The position numbers were made by a program, and so were the translations under genes. Below the pieces are notes generated by a model, which worked only from the letters and a program-made list of their open reading frames with translations, was not told the origin of the DNA and searched no databases. 64,000 bases of DNA, taken from Georgenia sp. SYP-B2076 (GTDB lineage Bacteria; Actinomycetota; Actinomycetes; Actinomycetales; Actinomycetaceae). Within the stretch, counting starts at the first letter, position 1, and every line of letters starts with the position of its first letter. The DNA lies in NCBI RefSeq assembly GCF_003991205.1, contig NZ_RXOZ01000033.1, positions 124,001-188,000 of the forward strand. Reading direction: 5' to 3'. Below are positions 53,148 to 62,457 of this stretch, one piece after another.

Positions 53148-54641
53148 GTGCGGCTCGACGTCGTCACCATCTTCCCCGGCTACCTCGACGCGCTGGACCT
53201 CTCCCTGGTCGGCAAGGCCCGGCGCGACGGGCTGCTCGACCTGCGCGTGCACGACCTGCGCGGCTGGGCCACCGACCGCCACCGCACCGTGGACGACACG
53301 CCCTTCGGCGGCGGGGCCGGCATGGTCATGCGCCCCGACGTCTGGGGCGTGGCCCTCGACGACGTGCTCGGGCTCTCCGCCGACCCGTCCGGCGCGCCGG
53401 ACGCCCCCGACGCTCCCGGGACGCCGGACGCCCGTGGGGCCGACGCGCCCGGCGCGCCCGACGCCGGCGCGGCGGCCCACCGCCGCGTCCTGCTCGTCCC
53501 GACCCCCTCCGGCGACCGGTTCACCCAGGCCATGGCCGAGGACCTCGCCGCCGCCGACCAGGTGGTCATCGCCTGCGGGCGCTACGAGGGCATTGACGCC
53601 CGCGTGGCCGAGCACTACCGCGCGGAGCCGGGCATCGAGGTGCACGAGATCTCCCTCGGCGACTACGTCCTCAACGGCGGGGAGGTGGCCGCCCTCGTGG
53701 TCGTCGAGGCGGTCGCCCGCCTCCTGCCGGGCGTCATCGGCAACCCCGAGTCCCTCGTGGAGGAGTCGCACGGGGCGGCGGGGCTGCTGGAGTACCCCGT
53801 CTACACCAAGCCGCCGGTCTGGTCCGGGCTGGAGGTGCCCGACGTGCTGGCCTCGGGCCACCACGGCAGGGTCGCGCGCTGGCGCCGCGACCAGGCGCTG
53901 GCGCGCACGGCGGAGCGGCGCCCCGACATGCTCGCCGCCCTCGACCCGGGTGCCCTGGACCGCGCCGACCTCAAGGTCCTCGCCGCCCACGGGTGGTTCG
54001 TGCCCGCGCCCCGCGCCCCGGGGACGCCCGTCGCCCCGACCCGCGTGCGCGTGCGGCGCGCGACGGGGGCCGACGTCGCCGCCCTCGCGGCGCTCGCCGC
54101 GGCCACCTTCCCGCTCGCCTGCCCGCCCCACATGGCGCCCGCGGACGTCCAGGCCTTCATCGACACGCGCCTGTCCGAGCGGCACTTCGCCGCCTACGTG
54201 GCCGACGACGCCCGCTACCTCGTGCTGGTGGCCGAGGCCGCGGGCGAACTCGTCGGCTACACCCTCCTCGTGCTGCCCAGGGAGCCCGGGGAGCCGCCGT
54301 ACGCCCCGGACGTCGCCGACGCCGTCGGCGCCCGGCCCGCCGCGGAGCTGAGCAAGTGCTACGTGCTCCCGGCCTACCAGGGCACCGGCGTCGCGGGTGT
54401 CCTCCTCGAGGCGACCCTGGACACCGCCCGGACGCTCGACGTCGCGGGGGAGCGCCTCGCCGTCGTCTGGCTCGGCACGAACCAGGGCAACCGGCGGGCG
54501 CAGCGCAGCTACAGCCGGCACGGCTTCACCGTCGTCGGCACCCGCCGATTCCGGGTGGGGGACAGCCTCGAGCAGGATCTGGTCATGGCGCGGGCGCTGC
54601 ACGTGGCGGACCCCACAGCACAGCACGACGGCGGCCGTTAG
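53148..54641 (+). CDS. trmD: tRNA (guanine-37-N1) methyltransferase fused to a GNAT acetyltransferase domain
   Basis: TrmD methylates G37 next to the anticodon and prevents frameshifting. Residues 1-275 are a full Trm[36 protein letters not shown] and [15 protein letters not shown] (the trefoil-knot AdoMet site), with a 32-residue Pro/Ala/Gly/Asp insertion at about 80-112. From about 290 to 485 there is a second domain with the GNAT acetyl-CoA motif [22 protein letters not shown] and [19 protein letters not shown]. No stop or start separates them, so they form one 497-residue chain. The target of the acetyltransferase part is unknown. Confidence 0.93.
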   Translation: MRLDVVTIFPGYLDALDLSLVGKARRDGLLDLRVHDLRGWATDRHRTVDDTPFGGGAGMVMRPDVWGVALDDVLGLSADPSGAPDAPDAPGTPDARGADAPGAPDAGAAAHRRVLLVPTPSGDRFTQAMAEDLAAADQVVIACGRYEGIDARVAEHYRAEPGIEVHEISLGDYVLNGGEVAALVVVEAVARLLPGVIGNPESLVEESHGAAGLLEYPVYTKPPVWSGLEVPDVLASGHHGRVARWRRDQALARTAERRPDMLAALDPGALDRADLKVLAAHGWFVPAPRAPGTPVAPTRVRVRRATGADVAALAALAAATFPLACPPHMAPADVQAFIDTRLSERHFAAYVADDARYLVLVAEAAGELVGYTLLVLPREPGEPPYAPDVADAVGARPAAELSKCYVLPAYQGTGVAGVLLEATLDTARTLDVAGERLAVVWLGTNQGNRRAQRSYSRHGFTVVGTRRFRVGDSLEQDLVMARALHVADPTAQHDGGR

Positions 54642-54816
54642 GCCGGCCGTGGCGGCTGTGGCAGACTAGGGAGGCCGTGCGTCGCGAGACAGCGCCCGTC
54701 GGACCTGCCGCAGGGGGTCCACAAGGCCCGCAGACGCCGAGCGACCCAGATACCACGGTGGCCCCGGCCGCCCCGAGAATCGCGCGTGACCTGTGGCACG
54801 GGCGGGAAGAGATCAC

Positions 54817-55173
54817 ATGCAGACCCTGGACATGGTCGACGTCGCCTCGATGCGCGACGACATCCCGAAGTTCTGGCCCGGTGACACCCTCAAGGTCAAC
54901 GTGAAGGTCGTCGAGGGCACCCGCTCCCGCATCCAGGTCTTCCAGGGCGTGGTGATCGCCCGCTCCGGCGCCGGGGTGCGCGAGACCTTCAAGATCCGCA
55001 AGGTCAGCTTCGGCGTCGGCGTCGAGCGCACGTTCCCCGTGCACTCCCCGTCGATCGAGTCGATCGAGGTCGTGACCCGCGGTGCGGTCCGTCGCGCGAA
55101 GCTGTACTACCTGCGCAACCTCCGCGGCAAGAAGGCCAAGATCAAGGAGAAGCGCGACACCGTCGCGCGCTGA
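54817..55173 (+). CDS. rplS: Ribosomal protein L19
   Basis: This 118-residue large-subunit protein carries [40 protein letters not shown] and the C-terminal RRAKLYYLR. The ATG at 54817 has GGAAGAGA upstream. A 175-base gap after trmD, containing no gene, probably holds its own promoter or leader. A terminator follows. Confidence 0.97.
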   Translation: MQTLDMVDVASMRDDIPKFWPGDTLKVNVKVVEGTRSRIQVFQGVVIARSGAGVRETFKIRKVSFGVGVERTFPVHSPSIESIEVVTRGAVRRAKLYYLRNLRGKKAKIKEKRDTVAR

Positions 55174-55191
55174 CCGACCGCGTCAGCCGTC

Positions 55192-55226
55192 CGCTGCCCG
55201 GTACACCTCTCGTGTACCGGGCAGCG
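55192..55226 (+). terminator. Terminator after rplS
   Basis: Perfect 15-base arms (55192-55206 and 55212-55226) around a 5-base loop, 18 bases after the rplS stop. Confidence 0.85.
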
Positions 55227-55242
55227 GTGTGTCAGGGGCTTG

Positions 55243-55248
55243 TATGGT
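55243..55248 (+). promoter_or_regulatory. -10 element for lepB
   Basis: TATGGT, with TTG just before it (TTGTATGGT), lies 17 bases after the rplS terminator and 86 bases before the lepB start. No good -35 is seen. Confidence 0.4.
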
Positions 55249-55333
55249 CGTCCCCGAGGCCGCCGCACCGTCCGTGTGCCCGGTCCCTCGACCAGCGCAC
55301 ATCTGCATCGCACGAGGGAGCTGAAGCACCGAC

Positions 55334-56257
55334 GTGAGCACCAGCAGCACCGGCACGCCCGACTCTGCACCACAGGATCCGGGGCGGGAGGGCCGCGCGG
55401 AGCTCGGTGCCGACGCGCGCGAGGCTATGCCGCCGACCTACCCGCCGAGCCACGAACCCGCCTCGACGGCGCCCGCCCGGCCGCCCGCCGCGTCGGGCAA
55501 CGGCCGGTTCCGCGGCACGCCCGACCGCCTCGGCGGCGCGCCAAATCACGCCGGCAGCGAGAAGGCGCCCCGCAAGGGCGGGTGGTTCCGCGAGAGCGTG
55601 ACCGTGATGGTCTCCGCGCTCGTGCTCTCAATCCTCATCAAGACCTTCCTCGCGCAGGCGTTCTACATCCCCTCCGGGTCCATGGAGAACACGCTGGCCG
55701 TGGGGGACCGGGTGATGGTCAACAAGCTCGCCCCGGGGCCGTTCGACCTCGAGCGAGGGGACATCGTCGTCTTCGTCGACCCGGGCGGCTGGCTCGGCGA
55801 GCTGCCCCCGGACACCAGGCCGCAGTGGCAGCAGACCATGAGCCAGGTCCTCACCTTCGTCGGCCTGCTGCCCCAGAACGCCGGGCACCACCTCATCAAG
55901 CGCATCATCGGCGTGGGCGGGGACACCGTCGCGTGCTGCGACGACCAGGGGCGGCTCACCGTCAACGGGACGTCCATCGACGAGCCCTACCTCAAGGCCG
56001 GGACCAGCCCCAGCGACGTCGCCTTCACCGCCGAGGTGCCCGAGGACCACGTGTGGCTCATGGGGGACAACCGCTCCAACTCCGAGGACTCCCGCGCCCA
56101 CCTCGGCGACCCGGGTGGCGGCATGGTGCCGGTGAGCAACATCGTCGGGCGCGCCTTCGTGGTGCTCTGGCCGGCCGAGCGCATCAAGCTCCTCAACAAC
56201 CCCGAGGCGACCTTCGCCAAGGTGACGGACCCGCCCGTGAAGGAGCCGGTGCCGTGA
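55334..56257 (+). CDS. lepB: Signal peptidase I
   Basis: This membrane serine protease cleaves signal peptides outside the cytoplasmic membrane. The 307-residue protein has a long hydrophilic N-terminus (about 1-85), one transmembrane helix, the catalytic Ser in IPSGSMENTL, the Lys in LIKRIIGVGGD and the box GDNRSNSEDSR. The GTG at 55334 starts the first gene of lepB-rnhB; the rnhB start overlaps its stop. The N-terminal extension is Pro/Ala-rich and typical of actinobacteria. Confidence 0.95.
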   Translation: MSTSSTGTPDSAPQDPGREGRAELGADAREAMPPTYPPSHEPASTAPARPPAASGNGRFRGTPDRLGGAPNHAGSEKAPRKGGWFRESVTVMVSALVLSILIKTFLAQAFYIPSGSMENTLAVGDRVMVNKLAPGPFDLERGDIVVFVDPGGWLGELPPDTRPQWQQTMSQVLTFVGLLPQNAGHHLIKRIIGVGGDTVACCDDQGRLTVNGTSIDEPYLKAGTSPSDVAFTAEVPEDHVWLMGDNRSNSEDSRAHLGDPGGGMVPVSNIVGRAFVVLWPAERIKLLNNPEATFAKVTDPPVKEPVP

Positions 56258-57159
56258 CCCGTGCCCAGGCGACCGGGCGTGCCCCGGCCCGCGCCCAGGC
56301 CCCGGCACGCCCCGTGCCCTCCCGGGAGCTGGAGTCCTCGCTCCTGCGCGCCCTCGGCCCCGGCGCGCTGCTGGCCGGGATGGACGAGGTCGGCCGCGGC
56401 GCCCTGGCGGGACCGGTGAGCGTGGGCGTCGCCGTCGTCCACGCGGGGACCTCCGACGACGTCCCCGACGGCCTCGCCGACTCCAAGCTGCTCACCGCCC
56501 GGGCGCGCGAGGACCTCGTGGACCCCGTCCGCGCCTGGTGCGCGGGCTCCGCCGTCGGGCACGCCGGCCCCGACGAGATCGACGCGCTGGGGATCATCGC
56601 CGCGCTGCGGCTCGCCGGGCGCCGGGCGCTGGCCGAGCTCGCCGCCGTCGGCCTCGCCCCCGCCCTGGTCGTCCTCGACGGCGTCCACGACTGGCTGAGC
56701 GAGCCGGCCCAGGCTGACCTGTTCGCGCCCGAGCCGCCCGTGGTGCTCGTGCCGGGGACGGGCACCGGCGTGGTGACGCCCCCGGTGCGCACCCAGGTCA
56801 AGGCGGACGCGAGCTGCTCGGTGGTGGCGGCCGCCAGCGTGCTCGCCAAGGTGACCCGGGACGCCATCATGGTGGGGCTCGACGCCGAGCACCCGCAGTA
56901 CTGCTGGGCGGGAAACAAGGGCTACAGCTCGGCCGAGCACGCGGCCGCGCTGCACGAGCACGGTGCGACGGTCCTGCACCGGCGCTCCTGGCACCTCCCC
57001 GGGTTGGAGGCGGGGCCCGACGACGGCCCGGACGGCGCGCGCGACGGTGGCCCGGACGGCGGGCCCGCGGAGGCCGCGGTCGACACGAACCCGCAGGTGG
57101 GCGACTTCGCGGACCCGTGGACCGCCGGGTCCGCGGGCGTCCTCGCAGGCAGGGCATGA
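56254..57159 (+). CDS. rnhB: Ribonuclease HII
   Basis: RNase HII cuts RNA in RNA-DNA hybrids and starts removal of misincorporated ribonucleotides. The 301-residue protein has DEVGRGALAGPV, DGVHDWL and KADASCSVVAAASVLAKVTRD. It has N- and C-terminal extensions of about 40 and 50 residues. GTG 56254 overlaps the lepB stop (GTGA). It ends 7 bases before the DUF2469 gene. Confidence 0.94.
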   Translation: MTRAQATGRAPARAQAPARPVPSRELESSLLRALGPGALLAGMDEVGRGALAGPVSVGVAVVHAGTSDDVPDGLADSKLLTARAREDLVDPVRAWCAGSAVGHAGPDEIDALGIIAALRLAGRRALAELAAVGLAPALVVLDGVHDWLSEPAQADLFAPEPPVVLVPGTGTGVVTPPVRTQVKADASCSVVAAASVLAKVTRDAIMVGLDAEHPQYCWAGNKGYSSAEHAAALHEHGATVLHRRSWHLPGLEAGPDDGPDGARDGGPDGGPAEAAVDTNPQVGDFADPWTAGSAGVLAGRA

Positions 57160-57166
57160 TTGACCT

Positions 57167-57469
57167 GTGAGCGCTGAGGACCTGGAGAACTACGAGACCG
57201 AGCTGGAGCTCGACCTCTACCGTGAGTACCGCGACGTCGTGGGGCTCTTCTCCTATGTCGTCGAGACGGAGCGACGCTTCTACCTCGCCAACGGCGTGGA
57301 CGTGCAGGTGCGCTCGGCTGGGGGAGAGGTCTTCTTCGAGCTGACCCTGACGGACGCGTGGGTGTGGGACGTGTACCGGTCGGCGCGCTTCGTGAAGTCC
57401 GTGCGCGTCGTGACCTTCAAGGACGTAAACATCGAGGAGCTCGCCAAGCGCGACCTCGAGCTGCCCTGA
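57167..57469 (+). CDS. DUF2469-family protein
   Basis: The 100-residue acidic protein beginning SAEDLENYETELELDLYREYRDV is the near-invariant actinobacterial DUF2469 protein (Rv2901c type), always next to rnhB. Its function is unknown; a nucleic-acid link is inferred only from context. GTG start at 57167. A 133-base gap with a weak hairpin precedes yraN. Confidence 0.95.
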   Translation: MSAEDLENYETELELDLYREYRDVVGLFSYVVETERRFYLANGVDVQVRSAGGEVFFELTLTDAWVWDVYRSARFVKSVRVVTFKDVNIEELAKRDLELP

Positions 57470-57602
57470 CCGCGCGCCTCGTCCCCGAGGGTGCCGCGCC
57501 CGTCCACAGGCGTCGCGTCCTGCCACCCCCCCCACAGCCCGGTCCCTGAGCCGGGCCCGATGACACCCAGCCCCGCCACGCTGGTGGCCGGAGGTGGTCG
57601 CC

Positions 57603-57965
57603 GTGAGGGCGAAGGACGCGGTGGGGGCGTACGGGGAGCGGGTCGCCGCGCGGATGCTCGCCGACCACGGGCTGGAGGTCCTCGAGCGCAACTGGCGGTG
57701 CGCCGCCGGGGAGATCGACCTCGTCGCCCTGGACCGCGCCGCCGACGAGATCGTCTTCGTCGAGGTCAAGACCCGCCGCGCTACGTCGTACGGCCACCCC
57801 GCCGAGGCCGTCACCCGCATCAAGCTCGCCCGGCTGCGCCGCCTGGCGGGGCAGTGGCTCGCGGAGCACGACGTCCACGCCGGCGGCGTGCGCCTGGACG
57901 TCGTCGCGATCCTCGCCCGCTGCCCGGGCCCCGCCCTCGTCGAGCACCTGCGGGGGGTGGGCTGA
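57603..57965 (+). CDS. yraN: UPF0102 family nuclease-fold protein YraN
   Basis: This 120-residue protein has the restriction-endonuclease-like fold motifs GAYGERVAARML, NWRCAAGEIDLVALD and VFVEVKTRR (Asp, Glu-x-Lys). GTG 57603 has GGAGG 8 bases before it; GTG 57594 overlaps that ribosome site. yraN, yifB and dprA form the usual DNA-uptake and recombination cluster; the YraN role is unproven. It ends directly at the yifB start. Confidence 0.93.
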   Translation: MRAKDAVGAYGERVAARMLADHGLEVLERNWRCAAGEIDLVALDRAADEIVFVEVKTRRATSYGHPAEAVTRIKLARLRRLAGQWLAEHDVHAGGVRLDVVAILARCPGPALVEHLRGVG

Positions 57966-59540
57966 GTGGGGCTGGGACGCACCTGGACGGTCTGCCTCGT
58001 CGGGCTCCAGGGCCACCTCGTGGAGGTGGAGGCCCACCGCAGCCCCGGCCTTCCCACCTTCACGCTCGTGGGCCTGCCGGACACCGCGGTGAGCGAGGCC
58101 CGTGAGCGCGTCCGCGCCGCCGTGACGTCCAGCGGCCTGCCGTGGAACGCGCGCCGCATCACCGTCAACCTCTCCCCGGCGTCGCTGCCGAAGACTGGCA
58201 CGAGCCTCGACCTGGCGCTCGCCGTGGCCGTCCTCGTGGCCGACGGGCTGCCCGCCGCCGGGCCGGCCGCGGGCACCGTGCACCTGGGCGAGCTGGGCCT
58301 GGACGGCCGGGTCCACGCCGTCCGCGGCATCCTGCCCGCCGTGGCGGCCGCCGTCACGGCCGGGCGCCGCGACGTCGTGGTCCCGGCCGGGAACGCCGCC
58401 GAGGCGGCACTGGTCCCGGGCGCCCGGGTCCATGCCGTCCGGCACCTGGCCGAGCTCGTGGTCCACTACGGCGGCCGCGCCGGCGTGCCCGAGCCGCTGG
58501 CGCCCCCGGACGATCCGGCCTCGGGTGACCCGGCCACGGGCGAAGCGGCCCCGGCGGCGCGGGGCACCGGCCCGGGACCCGACCTCGTCGATGTGCTCGG
58601 TCAGGACGAGGCCCGCTTCGCCCTCGAGGTCGCCGCCGCGGGCGGCCACCATCTCTTCCTCGTGGGCGCCCCCGGCGCCGGCAAGACGATGCTCGCCGCC
58701 CGGCTCCCGGGCCTGCTGCCCGACCTCTCGGACGCCGAGGCGGTGGAGGTCACCGCCGTCCACTCGGTCTCGGGCATGTTCGACCCCGCGGGCGGCCTAA
58801 TGCGGCGGCCGCCCTTCGAGGACCCGCACCACACGGCCACGCCGGCGGCGGTCATCGGGGGCGGCAGCGGCATCCCGCGCCCCGGTGCGGCCACCCGCGC
58901 CCACCGCGGAGTCCTGTTCCTCGACGAGGCGCCGGAGTTCTCGCCGAGGGTGCTCGAGACGTTGCGTCAGCCCCTCGAGCACGGCGAGCTCGTCCTGCAC
59001 CGGGCGGCGGGCTCGGCGCGGTACCCGGCTCGGTTCCAGCTCGTCCTGGCCGCCAACCCCTGCCCGTGCGGCAAGGCCGTCGGCAAGGGCCTGCGGTGCA
59101 CGTGCAGCGCGGCGGAGCGCCGGCGGTACCTGGGGCGCCTCAGCGGCCCGCTGCTCGACCGCATCGACATCCAGGTCGACGTCGAGCCGGTCACCCGCGC
59201 GATGCTCGCCCTCGCCGGCGCCCCGGAACGGTCCGCCGACGTCGCCGCCCGGGTCGCCGCGGCGCGGGAGCACCAGCACGCCCGTCTGGCGGGCACGCCG
59301 TGGCGCACCAACGCCGAGGTGCCCGGCTCCTGGCTGCGCGGCCCCGACGGTGGTCTCCCGGCCGACGTCCGCGGGTCCCTCGAGCGGGCCATGGACCGCG
59401 GCTCGCTGAGTATGCGCGGGCTGGACCGGGTGCTGCGCCTGGCCTGGACGCTCACGGACCTGGGAGGCCGGGACCGGCCCACGATCTCCGACGTAGGCAC
59501 CGCCATCGGGCTGCGCACCAGGGGAGCGAACGATGCCTGA
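57966..59540 (+). CDS. yifB: YifB/ComM-family magnesium-chelatase-like AAA+ ATPase
   Basis: This AAA+ helicase-like protein (ComM drives branch migration in natural transformation) has 524 residues: an N-terminal Lon-like domain, Walker A GAPGAGKTM, Walker B GVLFLDEAPEF and the Cys cluster in ANPCPCGKAVGKGLRCTC. Its Arg finger region RRYLGRLSGPLLDRIDIQVD is intact. It overlaps dprA by eight bases. Confidence 0.95.
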   Translation: MGLGRTWTVCLVGLQGHLVEVEAHRSPGLPTFTLVGLPDTAVSEARERVRAAVTSSGLPWNARRITVNLSPASLPKTGTSLDLALAVAVLVADGLPAAGPAAGTVHLGELGLDGRVHAVRGILPAVAAAVTAGRRDVVVPAGNAAEAALVPGARVHAVRHLAELVVHYGGRAGVPEPLAPPDDPASGDPATGEAAPAARGTGPGPDLVDVLGQDEARFALEVAAAGGHHLFLVGAPGAGKTMLAARLPGLLPDLSDAEAVEVTAVHSVSGMFDPAGGLMRRPPFEDPHHTATPAAVIGGGSGIPRPGAATRAHRGVLFLDEAPEFSPRVLETLRQPLEHGELVLHRAAGSARYPARFQLVLAANPCPCGKAVGKGLRCTCSAAERRRYLGRLSGPLLDRIDIQVDVEPVTRAMLALAGAPERSADVAARVAAAREHQHARLAGTPWRTNAEVPGSWLRGPDGGLPADVRGSLERAMDRGSLSMRGLDRVLRLAWTLTDLGGRDRPTISDVGTAIGLRTRGANDA

Positions 59541-60669
59541 GCTGCCCTTCGACGCCTCCGACCCGCGGCTGGCCGCAGCGGCCTGGAGCGGGCTCGCCGA
59601 GCCGGGGGACCCGGCGGCCGGCACCCTCGTCGCGCACCTGGGCGCGGTCGAGGCGCTCGACTGGCTCACCCGCGCCGCGCGCGGCCCGGCCGGGGCCGGT
59701 GCGGGGTCCCGGCCGTGGGAGCAGGCCGTGGCCCGGTGGGCGCCCCGGCTCGAGAACCTCGACGTGCGGCGCGAGCTCGACATGCTCGACCGGCTCGGCG
59801 GGCACCTCGTCCTGCCCACGGACCCTGCCTGGCCGGCGGGGCTCGACGACCTCGCGGACACGCGGCCGTTCGCGCTGTGGGTGCGCGGCGCGCTGCCGCC
59901 CGGCGCCGCGGTCGCCGTCGTCGGCTCGCGCGCCGCCACCCCCTACGGCCAGCGGGTGGCCGCGGACCTCGCCGTCGGGATCGCCGAGGCCGGGACCGGC
60001 GTGGTCTCGGGGGGCGCGTACGGCATCGACGCCGCGGCCCACCGCGGGGCGCTGGCCGCGGGCGGGCCCACCGTCGCGGTGCTGGCGGGCGGCGTGGACC
60101 GCCCCTACCCGACGGGCAACACGGCCCTCCTCGAGGCGGTCGTCGCGTCGGGAGCGGTCGTCGCGGAGGTCCCGCCGGGCTGCGCGCCGAGCCGGTCCCG
60201 GTTCCTGGCCCGCAACCGGCTCATCGCGGCGCTCGGGCGCGCGACCGTCGTCGTGGAGGCCGCCTGGCGCTCGGGCGCGCTCAGCACCGCCGCCCACGCC
60301 GCCGGCCTCTCCCGACCGGTGGGGGCCGTGCCGGGACCGGTGACCTCGATGGCCTCGGCCGGGTGCCACCGGCTCCTGCGCGAGCAGGGCGCGGTGTGCG
60401 TCACGGACGCGGCCGAGGTGCTCGAGCTGGCCGGGCCCGCCGGCACGCACCTGCCCGCCGAGCCGCCGGTGCAGCCCGGCCTGCTGGACGGGCTGGACCC
60501 CCGCGCCGCACGGGTGCTCGACGCCCTGCCGGCACGCGGCTCGGCGCCCGTCGCCAACCTGGCCCGCACCGCCGGGCTGCCGCTGGCGGACGTGCGGGCC
60601 GCGCTCGGCGCCCTCGAGCTGGAGGGCAGGGCCGAGCGGGCGGGCAGCGCGTGGCGGCGGCGCCGGTGA
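59533..60669 (+). CDS. dprA: DNA-processing protein DprA
   Basis: DprA loads RecA onto incoming single-stranded DNA. The 378-residue protein has the Rossmann-like core VAVVGSRAATPYGQRV, VVSGGAYGIDAAAHRGAL, the Arg/Asn motif FLARNRLIAALG and the C-terminal winged helix. The start lies inside yifB. In actinobacteria it occurs without known competence; it may act in general recombination. The N-terminal SAM-like domain is intact. Confidence 0.95.
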   Translation: MPELPFDASDPRLAAAAWSGLAEPGDPAAGTLVAHLGAVEALDWLTRAARGPAGAGAGSRPWEQAVARWAPRLENLDVRRELDMLDRLGGHLVLPTDPAWPAGLDDLADTRPFALWVRGALPPGAAVAVVGSRAATPYGQRVAADLAVGIAEAGTGVVSGGAYGIDAAAHRGALAAGGPTVAVLAGGVDRPYPTGNTALLEAVVASGAVVAEVPPGCAPSRSRFLARNRLIAALGRATVVVEAAWRSGALSTAAHAAGLSRPVGAVPGPVTSMASAGCHRLLREQGAVCVTDAAEVLELAGPAGTHLPAEPPVQPGLLDGLDPRAARVLDALPARGSAPVANLARTAGLPLADVRAALGALELEGRAERAGSAWRRRR

Positions 60670-60709
60670 GGCGCCGCCGGTCCGGGCCGGTCGGTCGTAC
60701 CGTGGGGGC

Positions 60710-61762
60710 GTGACCGGAAGCGCGCGGGCAGGGACCCAGGACCGACTGCTCGAGGCCTTCGCCCGGTTCCTGACGCTCCAGCGCGGGCTCAGCGCGCACA
60801 CCGTGCGCGCCTACCTCACGGACGTGGGCCAGCTCCTCGACCACGTCACCGCCGGCCGGGACACCGACGCGCCCGATGACGACGTCGAGGCCGCCGGCGA
60901 CGGCGGGGAAGCGCCCGGTGACGGTGCCGCACCGACCCGCGACGACGCCGGAGCGCCGGGAGCCGACGACGGGCGGGACGCCGCGGGCGCGGTCGACCTG
61001 ACGGGGCTGGACCTCACCACGCTGCGCAGCTGGCTGGCGGACCAGCAGCGCCGCGGCATGTCCCGCGCCACCCTGGCCCGCCGGGCCGCCGCCGTCCGCA
61101 CCTTCTGCGGCTGGGCGTACCGCGCCGGCTACCTCCCGCACGACGTCGGCGCGCGGCTGCGCAGCCCCAGGCCGGACCGGCACCTGCCCACGGTCCTGGC
61201 TGTCGACGACGCCGCCCACCTGCTCACCACCGCGCAGGAGCGTGCCGCGGACGACGACCCGGTGCACCTGCGGGACTGGGCCGCCCTCGAGCTCCTCTAC
61301 GCCACCGGCGTGCGGGTCAGCGAGCTCGTGGGCATCGACGTTTCCGACGTCGACGCCCGGGAGCGCACGGTGCGCGTGACCGGCAAGGGCGACAAGCAGC
61401 GCGTCGTGCCCTTCGGCATCCCGGCTCAGCGCGCCCTGGACGCGTGGCTGGTGCGCGGGCGCCCGACGCTCGCGACGCCGGCCTCGGGCGGCGCCCTGTT
61501 CCTCGGGGCACGCGGCGGCCGCCTCGACCCGCGGACCGTCCGCGGCGCCCTACACCGCCTCACCGCGGTCGCCGGCGTGCACGACCTCGCCCCCCACGGG
61601 CTCCGGCACTCCGCCGCGACCCATCTCCTCGCCGGCGGCTCGGACCTGCGCACCGTGCAGGAGGTGCTCGGCCACACCTCCCTGGCCACCACACAGCGCT
61701 ACACCCACGTGACGCCGGAGCGGCTGCGCGCCTCCTACCTCCAGGCCCACCCGCGCGCCTGA
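60710..61762 (+). CDS. xerC: Site-specific tyrosine recombinase XerC with enlarged N-terminal domain
   Basis: XerC resolves chromosome dimers at dif. The 350-residue protein has the catalytic Arg in TGVRVSELVG, Lys in GKGDKQR, His-x-x-Arg in HGLRHSAATHLL, His in LGHTSLATTQ and the Tyr in QRYTH. The N-terminal core-binding domain contains an Asp/Ala/Gly insertion of about 60 residues (about 50-100), against 300 residues in typical XerC. GTG start at 60710. Its 3' end overlaps the convergent M23 gene by 28 bases. Confidence 0.94.
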   Translation: MTGSARAGTQDRLLEAFARFLTLQRGLSAHTVRAYLTDVGQLLDHVTAGRDTDAPDDDVEAAGDGGEAPGDGAAPTRDDAGAPGADDGRDAAGAVDLTGLDLTTLRSWLADQQRRGMSRATLARRAAAVRTFCGWAYRAGYLPHDVGARLRSPRPDRHLPTVLAVDDAAHLLTTAQERAADDDPVHLRDWAALELLYATGVRVSELVGIDVSDVDARERTVRVTGKGDKQRVVPFGIPAQRALDAWLVRGRPTLATPASGGALFLGARGGRLDPRTVRGALHRLTAVAGVHDLAPHGLRHSAATHLLAGGSDLRTVQEVLGHTSLATTQRYTHVTPERLRASYLQAHPRA

Positions 61763-62457
61763 GCGCGCGCCGCCGCGGCGGCGGGCGGCAGCCCGACGGC
61801 GGAGGGCAGCAGCCGCACGACCGCCGTGGCGCCGACGAGGGCGAGCGGGTCGAGATAGGTCGTCCGGTCGGTGCGGGCGCCCCAGTGCAGGCACGCCGGC
61901 TTCCACGCCGGGCAGTGGCCGGCCACGAGGTGGCCGAGCACGTCACCGGCGCGGACCCGCTGGCCGGCCGCCACCGCCGGCTCGACCGGCTCGTAGGTGG
62001 TGCGCACGCCGTCGACGTGCTGCACGGAGACCACGGGCCGGTTCACCACGGGCCCCGCGAAGGCCACGACGCCGTCAGCCGCCGCGAGGACGGGCGCGCC
62101 GACGGCGAGCGCGAGGTCGACGCCCCGGTGCCCGGCGTCCCAGGGCTGGCCGGGCCTGTCGAAGGCCCGGACCACCTCGGCCGGGCCGCCGGTCGGCCAT
62201 GCGTACTCCACGTCGCCCGGGGCGGGCGCGCCGCCGGGCGGCCCCGTGCCCTCGAGGAGCGCCGCCGGGCCGCCCCGGCCGGCAGGGTCGCCTGCCCCCG
62301 CCGGCGGGGCCGCCGTCGCCACGCCCGAAGCCGAGGCGGGCGCCGCGCGCGGCTCACCAGCGGGCGCCGTGACGGTGCCGAGGACGCCGAGGGAGACGGC
62401 CGCCAAGGCGGCGAGACCGGCGACGAGCGGGAGACGCGAGGCGTGCGCGAGGACCAT
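61735..62457 (-). CDS. M23-family peptidase or peptidoglycan hydrolase, secreted
   Basis: The 240-residue protein has a signal peptide (SRLPLVAGLAALAAVSLGVL), a Pro/Ala linker and an M23 domain with the zinc pair in HRGVDLALAVG (His and Asp) and ACLHWGART (the second His). The first residue of the HxH motif is Cys, as in other actinobacterial relatives upstream of rpsB; activity is therefore uncertain. ATG 62457 is the start. It would act on cell-wall crosslinks or bind peptidoglycan. It is divergent from rpsB across a 469-base gap. Confidence 0.87.
   Translation of the reverse strand: MVLAHASRLPLVAGLAALAAVSLGVLGTVTAPAGEPRAAPASASGVATAAPPAGAGDPAGRGGPAALLEGTGPPGGAPAPGDVEYAWPTGGPAEVVRAFDRPGQPWDAGHRGVDLALAVGAPVLAAADGVVAFAGPVVNRPVVSVQHVDGVRTTYEPVEPAVAAGQRVRAGDVLGHLVAGHCPAWKPACLHWGARTDRTTYLDPLALVGATAVVRLLPSAVGLPPAAAAARAQARGWAWR

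Noticed and set aside
55192-55226. The perfect stem after rplS as an L19 leader or riboswitch
   Set aside because: It lies after the gene and has simple terminator geometry; no pseudoknot or conserved leader motif is visible.
57277-57292. TTCTACCTCGCC inside the DUF2469 gene as another copy of the dispersed palindrome
   Set aside because: It is a 12-base match in coding sequence (FYLAN) without a partner arm; chance explains it.
60710-61762. XerC as the integrase of a mobile element
   Set aside because: It lies in the conserved dprA-xerC-M23-rpsB order with no adjacent tRNA, so it is the housekeeping enzyme.
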